Source: Pelorhabdus rhamnosifermentans
Lineage (GTDB): Bacteria; Bacillota; Negativicutes; UMGS1260
Reading direction: 5' to 3'
Assembly: GCF_018835585.1 (NCBI RefSeq)
Contig: NZ_JAHGVE010000001.1
Coordinates: forward strand, 310,001-374,000
DNA: 64,000 bases
The position numbers and the translations under genes were made by a program. The notes beneath the pieces were generated by a model. The model saw only the letters and a program-made list of their open reading frames with translations, had not been told where the DNA came from and did no database searches. Position 1 is the stretch's first letter. The number at the start of each line of letters is the position of its first letter. Below, in pieces: positions 20,561 through 30,385 of this stretch.

Positions 20561-20600
20561 AGGGACCTTGTCAAGCTGAATTGCATGACAGGGTCCCTTG
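20561..20600 (+). terminator. Hairpin after eno
   Basis: A 13-bp inverted repeat (AGGGACCTTGTCA against TGACAGGGTCCCT, one G-T pair) with an 11-12 base loop. The T tract is poor (TGTCAATATG), so termination is likely weak or the element stabilises the 3' end. Confidence 0.5.
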
Positions 20601-20655
20601 TCAATATGAATAGATTTATGCTAAAATAAATAAGATAAAGTAGGAGGTGTATGTC

Positions 20656-20886
20656 TTGTTTACAGCACTGATGTTTTTGGAAGGTCTTATTTGTGTGGCG
20701 TTGATTGCGGCAGTTGTCATGCAGTCGAGTAAAAGTGCCGGAATGGGCGGTTCTGTCGGCGGTGGTGCCGATGCAATTTTTGGTGGTAAGAAAAAAGGGC
20801 TCGATGAACTTTTGTCAAGAGCCACCATGATTCTTGGCGGTGTGTTTGCTGTCGTGACCATGATTTTAGTAAAGCTTTCGCAATAA
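20656..20886 (+). CDS. secG: Preprotein translocase subunit SecG
   Basis: TTG 20656 is chosen because AGGAGG lies eight bases upstream; a GTG at 20647 sits inside that site. The 76-residue protein has two membrane helices (about 1-20 and 55-74) linked by the Gly-rich segment MGGSVGGGADAIFGGKKKG typical of SecG. It supports SecYEG export. In many Firmicutes secG is next to the esterase-rnr-smpB-ssrA group, which here lies 20-35 kb away. Confidence 0.95.
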   Translation: MFTALMFLEGLICVALIAAVVMQSSKSAGMGGSVGGGADAIFGGKKKGLDELLSRATMILGGVFAVVTMILVKLSQ

Positions 20887-20948
20887 ATCCGACGGTTCGC
20901 ATGAGGTTGATGGTGGACAGGTGATCCGATTAAAGGAGGATGTTTAGC

Positions 20949-22949
20949 ATGGAACTGATTTATATTGCGCCAGTTGCCGGGCTTGTGGCCTTACTTTTTG
21001 CGGGCTATTTAGCCTCCAGTGTGCTGAAAGAGAGCCCTGGAAATGAAAAAATGCAAAGTTTGTCACAGGCGATTTTTGAAGGAGCCATGGCTTTTTTGAA
21101 TCGCCAATATAAAACATTAATTCCCTTTACTGTGCTTATTTTTATCGTTCTTTTCGTCTTCACAGGTTATCAACTGGCTGTCTCGTTCTTAGTCGGGGCC
21201 ATTTGCTCAGCCATTGCTGGTTATATTGGTATGAGCTCTACAACAAAAGCGAATGCTCGGACTACTGAAGCGGCACGGACCAGCTTGAACAAAGCGCTGG
21301 GCGTGTCGTTTCGTGCAGGTGCGGTTATGGGCATGTCTGTTGTTGGTCTCGGTTTGCTCGGTGTATCTGTTTTGTATATCATTTTTCGCGACCCCGCAAT
21401 TATTAATAGTTTTGCTTTTGGCGCGAGTGCCATTGCATTTTTTGCCCGTGTTGGCGGCGGTATTTTTACGAAAGCAGCTGATGTGGGAGCCGATCTTGTC
21501 GGGAAGGTCGAAGCAGGTATTCCTGAAGATGATCCCCGCAATCCTGCTGTCATTGCCGATAATGTTGGGGACAATGTAGGCGATACGGCTGGCATGGGGG
21601 CTGATTTATTCGAGTCTTACGCGGCTACTACGATTGCCACCATGCTTATTGGCAACAGCCTCTTTGGTATCAATGGCGTGCTTTTCCCGCTGCTCCTTGG
21701 GGCTATTGGCATTGTTGCGTCTCTTGTCAGTATTTTTTTAGTACGGACAGGGGAAAATGGCGATCCGCAGGCGGCGCTTAACCGCGGTTTGTGGGGAACC
21801 AATATTATTACAGCAATATTGGCTTTCTTTTTGGCCACAAATACTTTTGGTGCAAAGGGGCTGGGTATTTTTGCAGCCATTGTCAGTGGCTTAGTTGTGA
21901 ACATTCTCGTGGGGATGATTACTGAATACTATACCTCTCACGCCAAGGCACCGACAAGAAAGATTGCTGAAGCATCCGAAACGGGGGCAGCAACGAATAT
22001 TATTGCCGGTTTGGCTACGGGATTACATAGTACGGCTCTCCCCATGATTGTCTTTTGTATTGCCACAGCTGTTGCTTTTAATCAAGCAGGCATTTATGGT
22101 ATTGCTATCGCGGCCATGGGCATGTTGTGCACGGCAGGTACGGTTGTGGCTGTAGACAGTTTTGGACCTGTTGCTGATAATGCCGGTGGTATTGCTGAAA
22201 TGGCAGAACTCGATCCGCAGGTGCGTGAAATTACAGATAAATTAGATGCCGTAGGTAATACAACGGCAGCCATTGCCAAGGGGTTTGCCATTGGTTCGGC
22301 AGCGCTTACGGCTTTAGCTCTCTTTACTGCCTTTGGTGAAGAAGTGGCTAAGAATCCCCAGCTCAGTTCGTTACTGAGTGGTGGTCACTTAGTTGTCAAT
22401 CTTACGGAGCCAGGGGTTATTATTGGTATTTTCCTTGGAGCTACCTTGCCCTTTCTTGTTTGTGCTTTCACCATGGAAGCAGTCGGAAAAGCTGCTTTTG
22501 AGATGATTGGTGAAGTGCGGCGGCAATTTCGTGAGATTCCTGGGATTATGGAAGGAACAGGACGTCCCGATTATGCTCGTTGTGTTGATATTTCTACAAA
22601 GGCGGCCATTCGGGAAATGATTATTCCTGGTCTTCTGGCTGTAGGGACGCCTATTTTAGTTGGGTTTGTTCTTGGGGCCAAATCACTGGCTGGTTTCTTG
22701 GCTGGTGTGACGGCATCCGGCGTTTTACTAGCCATCTTCATGGCCAATGCTGGTGGGGCTTGGGATAACGCTAAAAAATATATTGAATCAGGTCATCTGG
22801 GTGGCAAGGGAACACCGACGCATGCTGCAGCGGTTATTGGCGATACAGTAGGCGATCCCTTTAAGGATACTTGTGGTCCCGCCATGAATCCCTTGATTAA
22901 AGTAGCGGGAACGATTTCGCTGATTATTGCACCGCTCTTGTTTTTTTAA
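20949..22949 (+). CDS. hppA: Membrane-bound pyrophosphatase, K+-dependent type
   Basis: The ATG at 20949 is nine bases after AAAGGAGG; an in-frame ATG at 20940 abuts that site and is unlikely. The 666-residue protein has about 15-16 membrane helices and the pyrophosphate-binding motifs [23 protein letters not shown] / [14 protein letters not shown] and the second set [17 protein letters not shown]. It couples pyrophosphate hydrolysis to ion pumping. In the [10 protein letters not shown] motif, Ala440 and Ala443 replace the Lys/Thr of K+-independent enzymes, placing it in the K+-dependent group. Whether it pumps Na+ or H+ is not decided here. Confidence 0.95.
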   Translation: MELIYIAPVAGLVALLFAGYLASSVLKESPGNEKMQSLSQAIFEGAMAFLNRQYKTLIPFTVLIFIVLFVFTGYQLAVSFLVGAICSAIAGYIGMSSTTKANARTTEAARTSLNKALGVSFRAGAVMGMSVVGLGLLGVSVLYIIFRDPAIINSFAFGASAIAFFARVGGGIFTKAADVGADLVGKVEAGIPEDDPRNPAVIADNVGDNVGDTAGMGADLFESYAATTIATMLIGNSLFGINGVLFPLLLGAIGIVASLVSIFLVRTGENGDPQAALNRGLWGTNIITAILAFFLATNTFGAKGLGIFAAIVSGLVVNILVGMITEYYTSHAKAPTRKIAEASETGAATNIIAGLATGLHSTALPMIVFCIATAVAFNQAGIYGIAIAAMGMLCTAGTVVAVDSFGPVADNAGGIAEMAELDPQVREITDKLDAVGNTTAAIAKGFAIGSAALTALALFTAFGEEVAKNPQLSSLLSGGHLVVNLTEPGVIIGIFLGATLPFLVCAFTMEAVGKAAFEMIGEVRRQFREIPGIMEGTGRPDYARCVDISTKAAIREMIIPGLLAVGTPILVGFVLGAKSLAGFLAGVTASGVLLAIFMANAGGAWDNAKKYIESGHLGGKGTPTHAAAVIGDTVGDPFKDTCGPAMNPLIKVAGTISLIIAPLLFF

Positions 22950-22988
22950 ATTATCTATTGAGACCTCCTACTTATTGACTATCAAAAT

Positions 22989-23028
22989 AGCCAGCTTGGG
23001 TGATGAACCCAGGCTGGCTTCCTTTTTG
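22989..23028 (+). terminator. Terminator after hppA
   Basis: A 13-bp stem (AGCCAGCTTGGGT / ACCCAGGCTGGCT, one mismatch) with a GATGA loop, followed by TCCTTTTTG. Confidence 0.85.
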
Positions 23029-23092
23029 TAAAGTAAAAGAAAAATATTATATCAAGCAGGAATATTCTGCGAAATGACGAAATCATTATTTA

Positions 23093-23131
23093 TGAAACCG
23101 GTTTACTAAACCGAATTACTAAATCGGTTCG
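23093..23131 (+). promoter_or_regulatory. Probable LacI-family operator region upstream of kdgA
   Basis: The sequence contains TGAAACCGGTTTAC (23093-23106), centred on the perfect palindrome AAACCGGTTT. It is followed by a second, split copy AACCG-N11-CGGTT (23109-23129). CG-centred palindromes of this kind are typical of LacI-family operators, and a LacI-type regulator is the second gene of this operon. The assignment is inferred from position and form. Confidence 0.65.
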
Positions 23132-23185
23132 TAAATAGGTTAAGGAATAGCAAAACAATTAAATTGGAAGGAAGTAGATGTTAAA

Positions 23186-23833
23186 GTGACACCGAAAATG
23201 AAAGTAATCAATCAAATTCTCGATGTTGGCGTTGTGGCTGTTGTTCGAGCCGAAAGTTCGGAGCAGGCCCTAAAGATTTCTGATGCCTGCTTGAAAGGTG
23301 GCGTCACTGCCATTGAAATGACGTTTACTGTTCCTGGAGCAGTAGAGGTTATTAAAGATTTAGTTAAAACTTATCAAAATGGTGAAATGATTATTGGTGC
23401 TGGTACGGTACTTGATGCTGAAACAGCTCGTGCAGCAATTTTAGCTGGAGCGCAATTTATTGTTAGTCCTTCGCTGAATTTTGATACGATTAAATTGTGT
23501 AACAGATATCAAATTCCTGTAATGCCTGGTACAGCCACTGTGAAAGATATTGTAGAAGCTATGGAAGCAGGCGTTGATATTGTCAAAGCTTTTCCCGGGG
23601 AATCACTCGGTACGAAATTTATTAAAGCAGTCAAAGGACCTTTGCCTCAGGCTAATATTATGCCGACAGGCGGTGTAAGTCTTGAAAATGCTGCTGAATG
23701 GATTCAGGCAGGCTGTGTCGCCGTTGGTGTTGGCGGAAGTTTGACAGCAGGTGCTAAAACAGGTGATTATCAGTCCATTACGGATAAGGCGAAAAAATTT
23801 GTTGAAGTCGTTCGTACGGCGCGGGGCAAATAA
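23186..23833 (+). CDS. kdgA: 2-keto-3-deoxy-6-phosphogluconate aldolase
   Basis: The 215-residue class I aldolase has the active-site FRVE-like start VVAVVRAES, GAGTVLDAETA, PSLNFDTIKLCN, the Schiff-base lysine K134 in VKAFPGE, and the phosphate-binding MPTGGVSLENA. It splits KDPG to pyruvate and glyceraldehyde-3-phosphate, and may also cleave 4-hydroxy-2-oxoglutarate. GTG 23186 is the most upstream start with GGAAGG about 14 bases before; ATG 23198 is an alternative. It begins the kdgA-lacI-kdgK-kdgT operon. Confidence 0.95.
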   Translation: MTPKMKVINQILDVGVVAVVRAESSEQALKISDACLKGGVTAIEMTFTVPGAVEVIKDLVKTYQNGEMIIGAGTVLDAETARAAILAGAQFIVSPSLNFDTIKLCNRYQIPVMPGTATVKDIVEAMEAGVDIVKAFPGESLGTKFIKAVKGPLPQANIMPTGGVSLENAAEWIQAGCVAVGVGGSLTAGAKTGDYQSITDKAKKFVEVVRTARGK

Positions 23834-23878
23834 TTTTACGAGTGTGCTGAATGTAGGAGATAAGTGAGGATTACCAGT

Positions 23879-24895
23879 ATGGGGCAGGTAAAAGGCCGCG
23901 TTACAATAGACGATGTAGCGAAGCAGGCGGGCGTATCAAAAACAACAATTTCACGTTATTTAAATAAAAAATTTGAATGTATGTCAGAAAAATCAAAAAA
24001 TAGAATTGCTGCAGTGATTGAAGAATTGCAATACAGACCGAATAATTTGGCACGAAGCTTAAAATCGAGTAAAAGTCGGCTTATTGGGCTGATTGTTGCC
24101 GATATTAGTAGTCCCTTTTCTTCTATTGTTGCACAAGGTATTAGTGATTCCTGCAAACGGTATGGCTATGACGTCTTGATGGCCCATACAGATAATGATG
24201 CCGAAAAAGAGCAAAAATATATTTTATCCATGCTTGATCAGCGTGTAGACGGACTGATTATTAATTCGACTTGTAAGATTACTGAGTTCCTTCAAGATAT
24301 AGCGACTCGTTACGTCCCGATTGTGTTAGCAGATCGGCCTACTTTTCCTACCTGTTTTGACACAGTAAGATCGGCAGACTATGCCGCTGTAATGGAAGCC
24401 GTTCAGTACCTTGTTGATAAAGGCTATCAAAGGGTTGGCTTTTTTAGCGAGCCGATCAATAGCAATGGTACGCGGTTATTGCGTCACAAGGCTTATGAAA
24501 AGGCTTGCAGCGAGATCTTGCATATGGAGCCCCAAGAATATGTTATTCATATCCATGAAAAGCATCGCGTTGAAATTTTAGTCGAAGATTTTATAGCAAA
24601 AAATTCCGGCGCAAAAAAAGCTATTTTTACTGTTAATGGTGTCGCTCTTGTCAGTGTTTTAAATGCCATCAAAAATCTGCAGCTTACAATTCCGGGCGAT
24701 GTGGGTATTTGTAGTTTTGATAACTGGGATTGGACAGGGCTTATGGGTCCTGGAATTACAGCTATTTCACAACCTTCTTATCAGGTTGGCGTTGAATGCG
24801 TTAAAAGATTGATGTTTCGAATTCACCGCAATAAGACTGCACCACCGAAGATGATTGAATTGCCGACGAAGCTTATTATTCGTGGTTCAACCTAA
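23879..24895 (+). CDS. kdgR: LacI-family transcriptional regulator (KdgR-like)
   Basis: ATG 23879 is preferred because GTGAGGA lies eight bases before it; a GTG at 23864 has poorer spacing. The 338-residue protein has the LacI HTH (VTIDDVAKQAGVSKTTISRYLN), the hinge region (RPNNLARSLKSSKSRLIGLIVADISSPF) and a periplasmic-binding-like effector domain. Encoded between kdgA and kdgK, it most likely controls KDG metabolism through the palindrome upstream of kdgA. The effector (KDG or KDPG) is inferred. Confidence 0.88.
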   Translation: MGQVKGRVTIDDVAKQAGVSKTTISRYLNKKFECMSEKSKNRIAAVIEELQYRPNNLARSLKSSKSRLIGLIVADISSPFSSIVAQGISDSCKRYGYDVLMAHTDNDAEKEQKYILSMLDQRVDGLIINSTCKITEFLQDIATRYVPIVLADRPTFPTCFDTVRSADYAAVMEAVQYLVDKGYQRVGFFSEPINSNGTRLLRHKAYEKACSEILHMEPQEYVIHIHEKHRVEILVEDFIAKNSGAKKAIFTVNGVALVSVLNAIKNLQLTIPGDVGICSFDNWDWTGLMGPGITAISQPSYQVGVECVKRLMFRIHRNKTAPPKMIELPTKLIIRGST

Positions 24896-24944
24896 GAAAA
24901 AGGGGTGTATAAATGCACCATCATAGAAACAAGGAGGAAGGATT

Positions 24945-25895
24945 ATGTGTGAAGTTTTGACCATTGGTGAGCCTATGGCGTTATTTGTGGCTGATCAAGA
25001 AGGTCCGCTTGAGACAGTGGATCATTTTACGAAATATGTTTCAGGATCGGAAGTGAATTTTTCCGTTGGCATGTCGCGCCTGGGACATCAAGTGGCTTAT
25101 ATTACGAAAATGGGGCAAGATCCGTTTGGAAAATATATTAACCACTTTCTTCAGGGCAATCATATTGATACACGTTATTTTACCTTTGATAATGCCCATA
25201 CAACAGGATTTCAGTTAAAAGAAAAAGTTCATACAGGCGATCCGGAAGTCGTATCTTTTCGGAAAAATTCTGCGGCAGCCAATATGGAACTTAAAGATTT
25301 AGAGGCTATTTCTTGGCAGAGTGTGAAACATTTGCATGTCACAGGAATACCGCCTGCTTTGTCTCAGTCCTGTCGAGATGTTACGTATAAATTAATTGCT
25401 ATGGCGCGGGAGCATGGTGTAACTATTTCTTTTGATCCCAATTTACGTCCCAAACAATGGGAAAGTCGGGAGAAAATGATCGAAGTCATTAACGATCTGG
25501 CTTGCCGCTGTGATTTGGTTTTGCCTGGTATTAATGAAGGCAGGGTGCTTTTAGGCAGTGACGATCCTAATGTGATTGCGGATTATTATTTAAAAGCCGG
25601 TGTTCAAACGGTTATCGTTAAGTTGGGAGCCAAGGGCGCTTTTGTTAAGACACAACAAGAATCCTTTGTCAGTGCACCCTTCAAAGTGGAAAAAGTCGTT
25701 GATACAGTAGGTGCTGGAGATGGTTTTGCTGTAGGTGTTGTTAGTGCGCTTAGAGAAGGCCTTTCGCTCGCTGATGCAGTCGTGCGAGGAAATGCTATCG
25801 GTGCTTTGGCTGTCATGTCACCTGGCGATAATGATGGACTTCCAAATAAAGAACAGTTATCCGTTTATCTGAAAAAGGCCCAGAAAAAGAACTAA
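24945..25895 (+). CDS. kdgK: 2-keto-3-deoxygluconate kinase
   Basis: The 316-residue PfkB-family kinase starts after AAGGAGGAAGG. It shows GEPMALFVAD, the substrate-recognition SGSEVNFSVGMSRLG, PNLRPKQW, and the anion-hole/catalytic motif GAGD at residues 256-259. It phosphorylates KDG to KDPG using ATP, feeding the aldolase encoded two genes upstream. Context with kdgA and kdgT makes the KDG assignment firm relative to other PfkB sugars. Confidence 0.94.
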   Translation: MCEVLTIGEPMALFVADQEGPLETVDHFTKYVSGSEVNFSVGMSRLGHQVAYITKMGQDPFGKYINHFLQGNHIDTRYFTFDNAHTTGFQLKEKVHTGDPEVVSFRKNSAAANMELKDLEAISWQSVKHLHVTGIPPALSQSCRDVTYKLIAMAREHGVTISFDPNLRPKQWESREKMIEVINDLACRCDLVLPGINEGRVLLGSDDPNVIADYYLKAGVQTVIVKLGAKGAFVKTQQESFVSAPFKVEKVVDTVGAGDGFAVGVVSALREGLSLADAVVRGNAIGALAVMSPGDNDGLPNKEQLSVYLKKAQKKN

Positions 25896-25997
25896 TATTT
25901 CATTTTTACTTGTACGTAATTATTGCAATATTTTAAATAATGAATAGTGACCGATAAATCAGAAACCAAAAAATGACAATAAGAGAGGACTTTTATT

Positions 25998-26972
25998 ATG
26001 AAAATCAAACAAGCTATTGACAAGATTCCTGGCGGATTAATGTTAGTACCGCTATTTTTAGGAGCCCTTTGCCATACGTTTTCTCCTGGTGCCGGTAAGT
26101 ATTTTGGTTCCTTTACGAATGGGCTAATTACAGGTACTGTGCCTATTTTGGCAGTCTGGTTTTTTTGCATGGGTGCTTCCATTGACATTAAAGCGACCGG
26201 TGTTGTTTTAAGAAAATCAGGGACCATTGTTGTGACGAAAATTATTGTTGCCTGGATTGTTGCTTTTGTTTGTGTAAGGTTATTGCCCTTTGAAGGTATC
26301 CAAACAGGGTTTTTCGCAGGATTATCTACTATTGCTATTGTAACTTCGATGGATATGACAAATGGCGGTCTGTATGCTTCGATTATGCAGCAGTATGGTA
26401 CAAAAGAAGAGGCCGGGGCTTTTGTACTGACATCGATTGAATCAGGGCCTCTTGTAACCATGATGATTCTAGGTAGCTCTGGTGTAGCTTCATTTGAGCC
26501 ACAACTATTTGTCGGTGCAGTGATGCCTTTTGTGATTGGCTTTGCTTTAGGTAATTTAGATCATGAATTACGTGATCTTTTTGGTAGAGCGACCCAAACG
26601 ATGATTCCATTTTTTGCTTTTGCATTAGGCAATACCATTGATTTAGGTGTTATTTTGAAGACGGGTTTACTGGGCATTTTGCTCGGTGTCGGCGTCATTA
26701 TCATTACCGGGATTCCTTTGATGCTAGCCGATAAATTTATTGGCGGTGGACATGGTGGTGCGGGGCTAGCTGCCTCAAGTACGGCTGGTGCTGCTGTGAC
26801 CAATCCGATGATTATTGCCGGTATGAGCCCTGCTTTTGCAGCGGTTGCTCCGGCTGCTACAGCTCTCGTTGCCACATCCGTAATTGTAACTTCTATCTTG
26901 GTACCGATCTTGACTGCTTGGTGGTGCAACTATATTAAAAGTAAAAATTCTGCCACTGTTTCAGGGCTTTAA
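25998..26972 (+). CDS. kdgT: 2-keto-3-deoxygluconate permease
   Basis: The 324-residue protein has about ten membrane helices and matches the KdgT family throughout: [51 protein letters not shown] near the N-terminus, and [25 protein letters not shown] near the C-terminus. It imports KDG across the cytoplasmic membrane by cation symport. It completes the kdgA-lacI-kdgK-kdgT operon. A GC-rich inverted repeat follows. Confidence 0.95.
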   Translation: MKIKQAIDKIPGGLMLVPLFLGALCHTFSPGAGKYFGSFTNGLITGTVPILAVWFFCMGASIDIKATGVVLRKSGTIVVTKIIVAWIVAFVCVRLLPFEGIQTGFFAGLSTIAIVTSMDMTNGGLYASIMQQYGTKEEAGAFVLTSIESGPLVTMMILGSSGVASFEPQLFVGAVMPFVIGFALGNLDHELRDLFGRATQTMIPFFAFALGNTIDLGVILKTGLLGILLGVGVIIITGIPLMLADKFIGGGHGGAGLAASSTAGAAVTNPMIIAGMSPAFAAVAPAATALVATSVIVTSILVPILTAWWCNYIKSKNSATVSGL

Positions 26973-26997
26973 AATGTTTATTCTGTTCAATTACGAT

Positions 26998-27031
26998 ACT
27001 AGGGGCCGCGTTCTACTCACGCGGTCCTAGT
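26998..27031. repeat. GC-rich inverted repeat between kdgT and kduI
   Basis: ACTAGGGGCCGCGT pairs with ACGCGGTCCTAGT (one bulge) around a seven-base loop. There is no T tract on either side, so it may be a 3'-end stabiliser rather than a terminator. Confidence 0.55.
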
Positions 27032-27075
27032 TAAATAAAATTCAATCCCTTATAGGGACAGGAGGCAATATTATT

Positions 27076-27903
27076 ATGGAAGTTAGACATCCAGTTCATC
27101 CCGAGGACGCAAAACGGTATACAACAGAAGAATTACGTAATCGTTTTTTAATTCAGGGATTATTTCAGCCCAATAAGGTCACGATGGTGTATAGTCATGT
27201 AGACCGTATGATTGCAGGTGGTATTATTCCTGTTAAAGAAACGGAACTTAAAGTGGAAGAAGGCATGGGTGTCGATTATTTCCTGGAAAGAAGAGAATTG
27301 GGAGTTATCAATATCGGTAATGCTGGTAAGGTTATCGTGGATGGAAAAGAATATGCACTAAACTCTACAGATGGCTTGTATGTTGGTAAAGGGGCGAAAA
27401 AAATTGTATTTTGTAGTGTCGACGCCAGCAAACCGGCTAAATTCTATTTGAACAGTGCGCCGGCTCATATGACTTATCCCACAGTCAAGATTGAACGCAA
27501 AGACATTACGCCAAGGCATTTGGGTTCTATAGAGTCGTCAAACGACCGGAACATTTATCAATATATTGTGCCAGGCGGTGTAGCAAGCTGTCAGTTAGTC
27601 ATGGGTATGACGGCACTTGAACCAGGAAACATGTGGAATTCCATGCCTTGCCACACACATGAGCGTCGGGCAGAAATTTACCTATATTTCAACCTTCCGG
27701 AAGATTCGATTGTTTTCCATTACATGGGTGAACCTACAGAAACGCGCCATATCGTTATGAAAAATGAAGAAGCCGTTATTTCACCAAGCTGGTCGATTCA
27801 TTCTGGCGTAGGTACGCACAATTACACATTTATCTGGGGTATGGCAGGCGAAAATCAAACTTTTGATGACATGGATGCTGTTGCCATGACAGATATGAAG
27901 TAA
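27076..27903 (+). CDS. kduI: 5-keto-4-deoxyuronate isomerase (DKI isomerase)
   Basis: The 275-residue cupin-fold enzyme matches Kdu[25 protein letters not shown] at the start and the zinc-binding cluster [18 protein letters not shown], with His, His and Glu ligands and a later distal His ([18 protein letters not shown]). It converts 5-keto-4-deoxyuronate, the product of pectin or glycosaminoglycan lyases, to 2,5-diketo-3-deoxygluconate. kduD follows. In E. coli KduI has also been reported to help turn over hexuronates, which matters for the missing uxaC. Confidence 0.96.
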   Translation: MEVRHPVHPEDAKRYTTEELRNRFLIQGLFQPNKVTMVYSHVDRMIAGGIIPVKETELKVEEGMGVDYFLERRELGVINIGNAGKVIVDGKEYALNSTDGLYVGKGAKKIVFCSVDASKPAKFYLNSAPAHMTYPTVKIERKDITPRHLGSIESSNDRNIYQYIVPGGVASCQLVMGMTALEPGNMWNSMPCHTHERRAEIYLYFNLPEDSIVFHYMGEPTETRHIVMKNEEAVISPSWSIHSGVGTHNYTFIWGMAGENQTFDDMDAVAMTDMK

Positions 27904-27957
27904 GTAGTGATTATTTTAAAATCAAATAATGTGTGTGAATAGGAGCGTGTTGCTATT

Positions 27958-28713
27958 ATGAATAGTTTTGATTTAACAGGAAAAGTAGCTATTGTGACAG
28001 GTGCAGGCACTGGTTTGGGACAAGGTATGGCTATTGCTTTAGCTGAAGCAGGTGCCGATATTGTCGGTGTTGCCAGGAGAAATCAACTGGAAACAGAACA
28101 ATTAGTTGAAAAAACGGGCCGCAAATTTCTTGGAATTACAGCCGATCTGCTGAGCACTGAACCGATTCAGGGAATTGTAGATCAGACTGTGGCCACCTTT
28201 GGTCATGTCGATATTCTTGTCAATAATTCCGGCATTATTCGGCGTAATGACGCTATCGATTTTACAGAAAAAGATTGGGACGACGTCATGAATATCAATA
28301 TTAAGACAGTCTTTTTCTTCTGCCAGGCTGTTGCACGGCAATTTTTGAAACAAAAAACAGGCGGTAAAATTATTAATATTGCTTCCATGCTTTCCTTCCA
28401 AGGAGGTATTCGCGTTCCATCTTATACGGCGAGTAAAGGTGGCGTTATGGGTATTACGCGTTTATTAGCGAATGAATGGGCCAAACACAATATTAATATC
28501 AATGCTATTGCACCAGGCTACATGGCGACAGATAATACGGCCGCGCTTCGTGCCGATGAAAAACGCAATGCTGAAATTCTGGACAGAATTCCAGCTGCAC
28601 GCTGGGGACTTCCCAGTGATTTAGGTGGGCCTGTAGTCTTTTTGGCTTCTTCGGCATCAGACTATGTTAATGGCTACACCGTTGCTGTTGATGGTGGCTG
28701 GTTAGCCCGATAA
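27958..28713 (+). CDS. kduD: 2-deoxy-D-gluconate 3-dehydrogenase (KduD)
   Basis: The 251-residue short-chain dehydrogenase has the nucleotide motif TGAGTGLGQG, NNSGIIRRNDA and the catalytic Tyr156/Lys160 pair (YTASK). The IRRNDA and C-terminal DGGWLAR match KduD. It reduces 2,5-diketo-3-deoxygluconate to KDG with NAD(P)H, linking KduI to KdgK/KdgA. It forms a kduI-kduD pair ending at a strong terminator. Confidence 0.94.
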   Translation: MNSFDLTGKVAIVTGAGTGLGQGMAIALAEAGADIVGVARRNQLETEQLVEKTGRKFLGITADLLSTEPIQGIVDQTVATFGHVDILVNNSGIIRRNDAIDFTEKDWDDVMNINIKTVFFFCQAVARQFLKQKTGGKIINIASMLSFQGGIRVPSYTASKGGVMGITRLLANEWAKHNININAIAPGYMATDNTAALRADEKRNAEILDRIPAARWGLPSDLGGPVVFLASSASDYVNGYTVAVDGGWLAR

Positions 28714-28741
28714 GAAGTGGCTTGAATAGTAGTTTGATTAT

Positions 28742-28786
28742 TAGCGTAAAGCAATCACAAAATTGCTTTACGCTAGTTTTGTTTTA
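28742..28786 (+). terminator. Terminator after kduD
   Basis: A perfect 14-bp stem (TAGCGTAAAGCAAT and its complement) with a six-base loop, followed by TTTTGTTTTAT. Confidence 0.92.
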
Positions 28787-28890
28787 TGGGGGTAGTTGTC
28801 ATTGCCTGATTATACAAAGTAAAAAAAATAAAAAATTCTAAAAATAAGCAGGATTTTTTGCAAAAATATATAATTATCTGAATAAGAAAG

Positions 28891-28910
28891 TTAATTAAAT
28901 GAATTAAGTT
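28891..28910. promoter_or_regulatory. Putative ROK-regulator operator, copy 1
   Basis: TTAATTAAATGAATTAAGTT contains the inverted repeat TTAATT-N5-AATTAA. The same 20 bases occur exactly at 36922-36941. This copy lies about 110 bases before the first ROK regulator gene, consistent with autoregulation. Confidence 0.6.
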
Positions 28911-29022
28911 AGTTTTTTAGGATTGTCGATAATGAATAGGAGGTGCTCATAATCACAGATGTTTGCGCATCACCACTATGAGGCAACTTAGCGAAAAAAA
29001 TCTAATTAAGGGGTAAGCAAAG

Positions 29023-30306
29023 ATGAGTAATCCCGGTAATAGTAAGTATGTGAAAAAATTAAATCGCATGAGAATATTGAATATGATTAAAGATTATGAA
29101 CCTATTTCCCGGCAGCAATTGTCCGAACAAACGGGATTGACACCTTCGGCCATTACGGGGATTATTCGGGAGCTTATTGAGATGAATTTTGTCAAAGAAG
29201 TTGGACTGGGTGAATCTCATGGTGGTCGTAAACCAGTGAAGCTAAAGTTTAATTGTAAGGCAGGCTATGTTATCGGTCTAGAAATTACACAGCATGAAAC
29301 CGTTTTTGCTATTGCCGATCTGAAAAATCAGCCCAAAGATATTCAGTCTGTAGCGATAAATATGGCGACTCCTCAAGAGGGAATCCCCCTACTTATAGCT
29401 GAAATCAAGAAACTGATCGAGCAGCAGGAACATAGTAAAAAATTTTTTATGGCTATTGGTATTGCTTTTCCGGGTTTGTTACATCTTCACAATGGTCTTG
29501 TCAAGCGAGCTGTTAATTTAGGGCCGGCGTGGAATGAATACCCGATAAAAGAAGCCCTGGAAAGTGCTTTGGGGCTGCCTGTTGTGATTGAAAACAATGC
29601 GAAGGCGGCTGCTCTTGCTGAGAAATGGTTTGGCTGTGGTACGGCTTATAGCAATTTGGCCTATATTAATATGGGTGAAGGAATTAGTACAGGTATTCTC
29701 ATCAATGATTCGATACTAGCTGGGTCTCATGGTTATGCCGGACAAATTGGACATATGGTTTTAGATTCCAATGGTCCTTTATGCAACTGTGGTCATCGGG
29801 GTTGTTTGGAGGCTATCTGTGCTTGTCCGGCATTAATTCGCAAGGTTAAGACAGAAATATCGTTTATTGATAAAGAAGATCCGCTCGTGAAAATTTGGGA
29901 AGATAAGCAGGATATTCGTCTTGCTGATATTGTTCTAGCGGCTAAGGTGCCAGGAAGTTATGCTGAGTCTTTGTTTCGTCAAGTAGGGAAAAATATGGGA
30001 TTAGTTTTGGCTAACTTAATTAATCTTTATAATCCGGAAGCGATTTTTATTGGTGGGAAAATGGCTGTTGCCGGTGATTTATTTATTGATGTTATTCGAG
30101 ACATTGTCAGTACTCATGCTTTTCCGGAAATCGCGAATTTCACTGTCATTTCGATTTCGGCGCTTGGAGCGAATACGGGGGCCATTGGGGCCTGCGCATT
30201 AGTTCTTAAGCAACTATTACAATCGTCAGAATCGGCTATCTTGGATGATCCCGAACGAATTTTACGAAAAAAGGGATTCTTTTGGAGTCGTTCGCAGATT
30301 ATTTGA
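29023..30306 (+). CDS. ROK-family transcriptional regulator (copy 1)
   Basis: The 427-residue protein has an N-terminal winged HTH (LNRMRILNMIKDYEPISRQQLSEQTGLTPSAITGIIREL), then a ROK sugar-binding domain with the zinc motif CNCGHRGCLEAICACP and the GAIGACALV end. It resembles XylR/NagC-type repressors. It is a clear paralogue of the protein at 34295, with nearly identical HTH regions, and the two flank the TRAP transporter genes. Ligand unknown; a hexuronate or its derivative is likely from context. The C-terminus is about 14 residues longer than its paralogue. Confidence 0.92.
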   Translation: MSNPGNSKYVKKLNRMRILNMIKDYEPISRQQLSEQTGLTPSAITGIIRELIEMNFVKEVGLGESHGGRKPVKLKFNCKAGYVIGLEITQHETVFAIADLKNQPKDIQSVAINMATPQEGIPLLIAEIKKLIEQQEHSKKFFMAIGIAFPGLLHLHNGLVKRAVNLGPAWNEYPIKEALESALGLPVVIENNAKAAALAEKWFGCGTAYSNLAYINMGEGISTGILINDSILAGSHGYAGQIGHMVLDSNGPLCNCGHRGCLEAICACPALIRKVKTEISFIDKEDPLVKIWEDKQDIRLADIVLAAKVPGSYAESLFRQVGKNMGLVLANLINLYNPEAIFIGGKMAVAGDLFIDVIRDIVSTHAFPEIANFTVISISALGANTGAIGACALVLKQLLQSSESAILDDPERILRKKGFFWSRSQII

Positions 30307-30385
30307 CAGAAAACTTTGTTGTGGCATTGTGACAGAGCTGAATCAACTGTTAAAGTGAAAATTGAAAAAGGAAAGGGAGATTTTT

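Noticed and set aside
26561-26929. Long minus-strand frame opposite kdgT
   Set aside because: Antisense shadow of a conserved permease with no ribosome site or family match.
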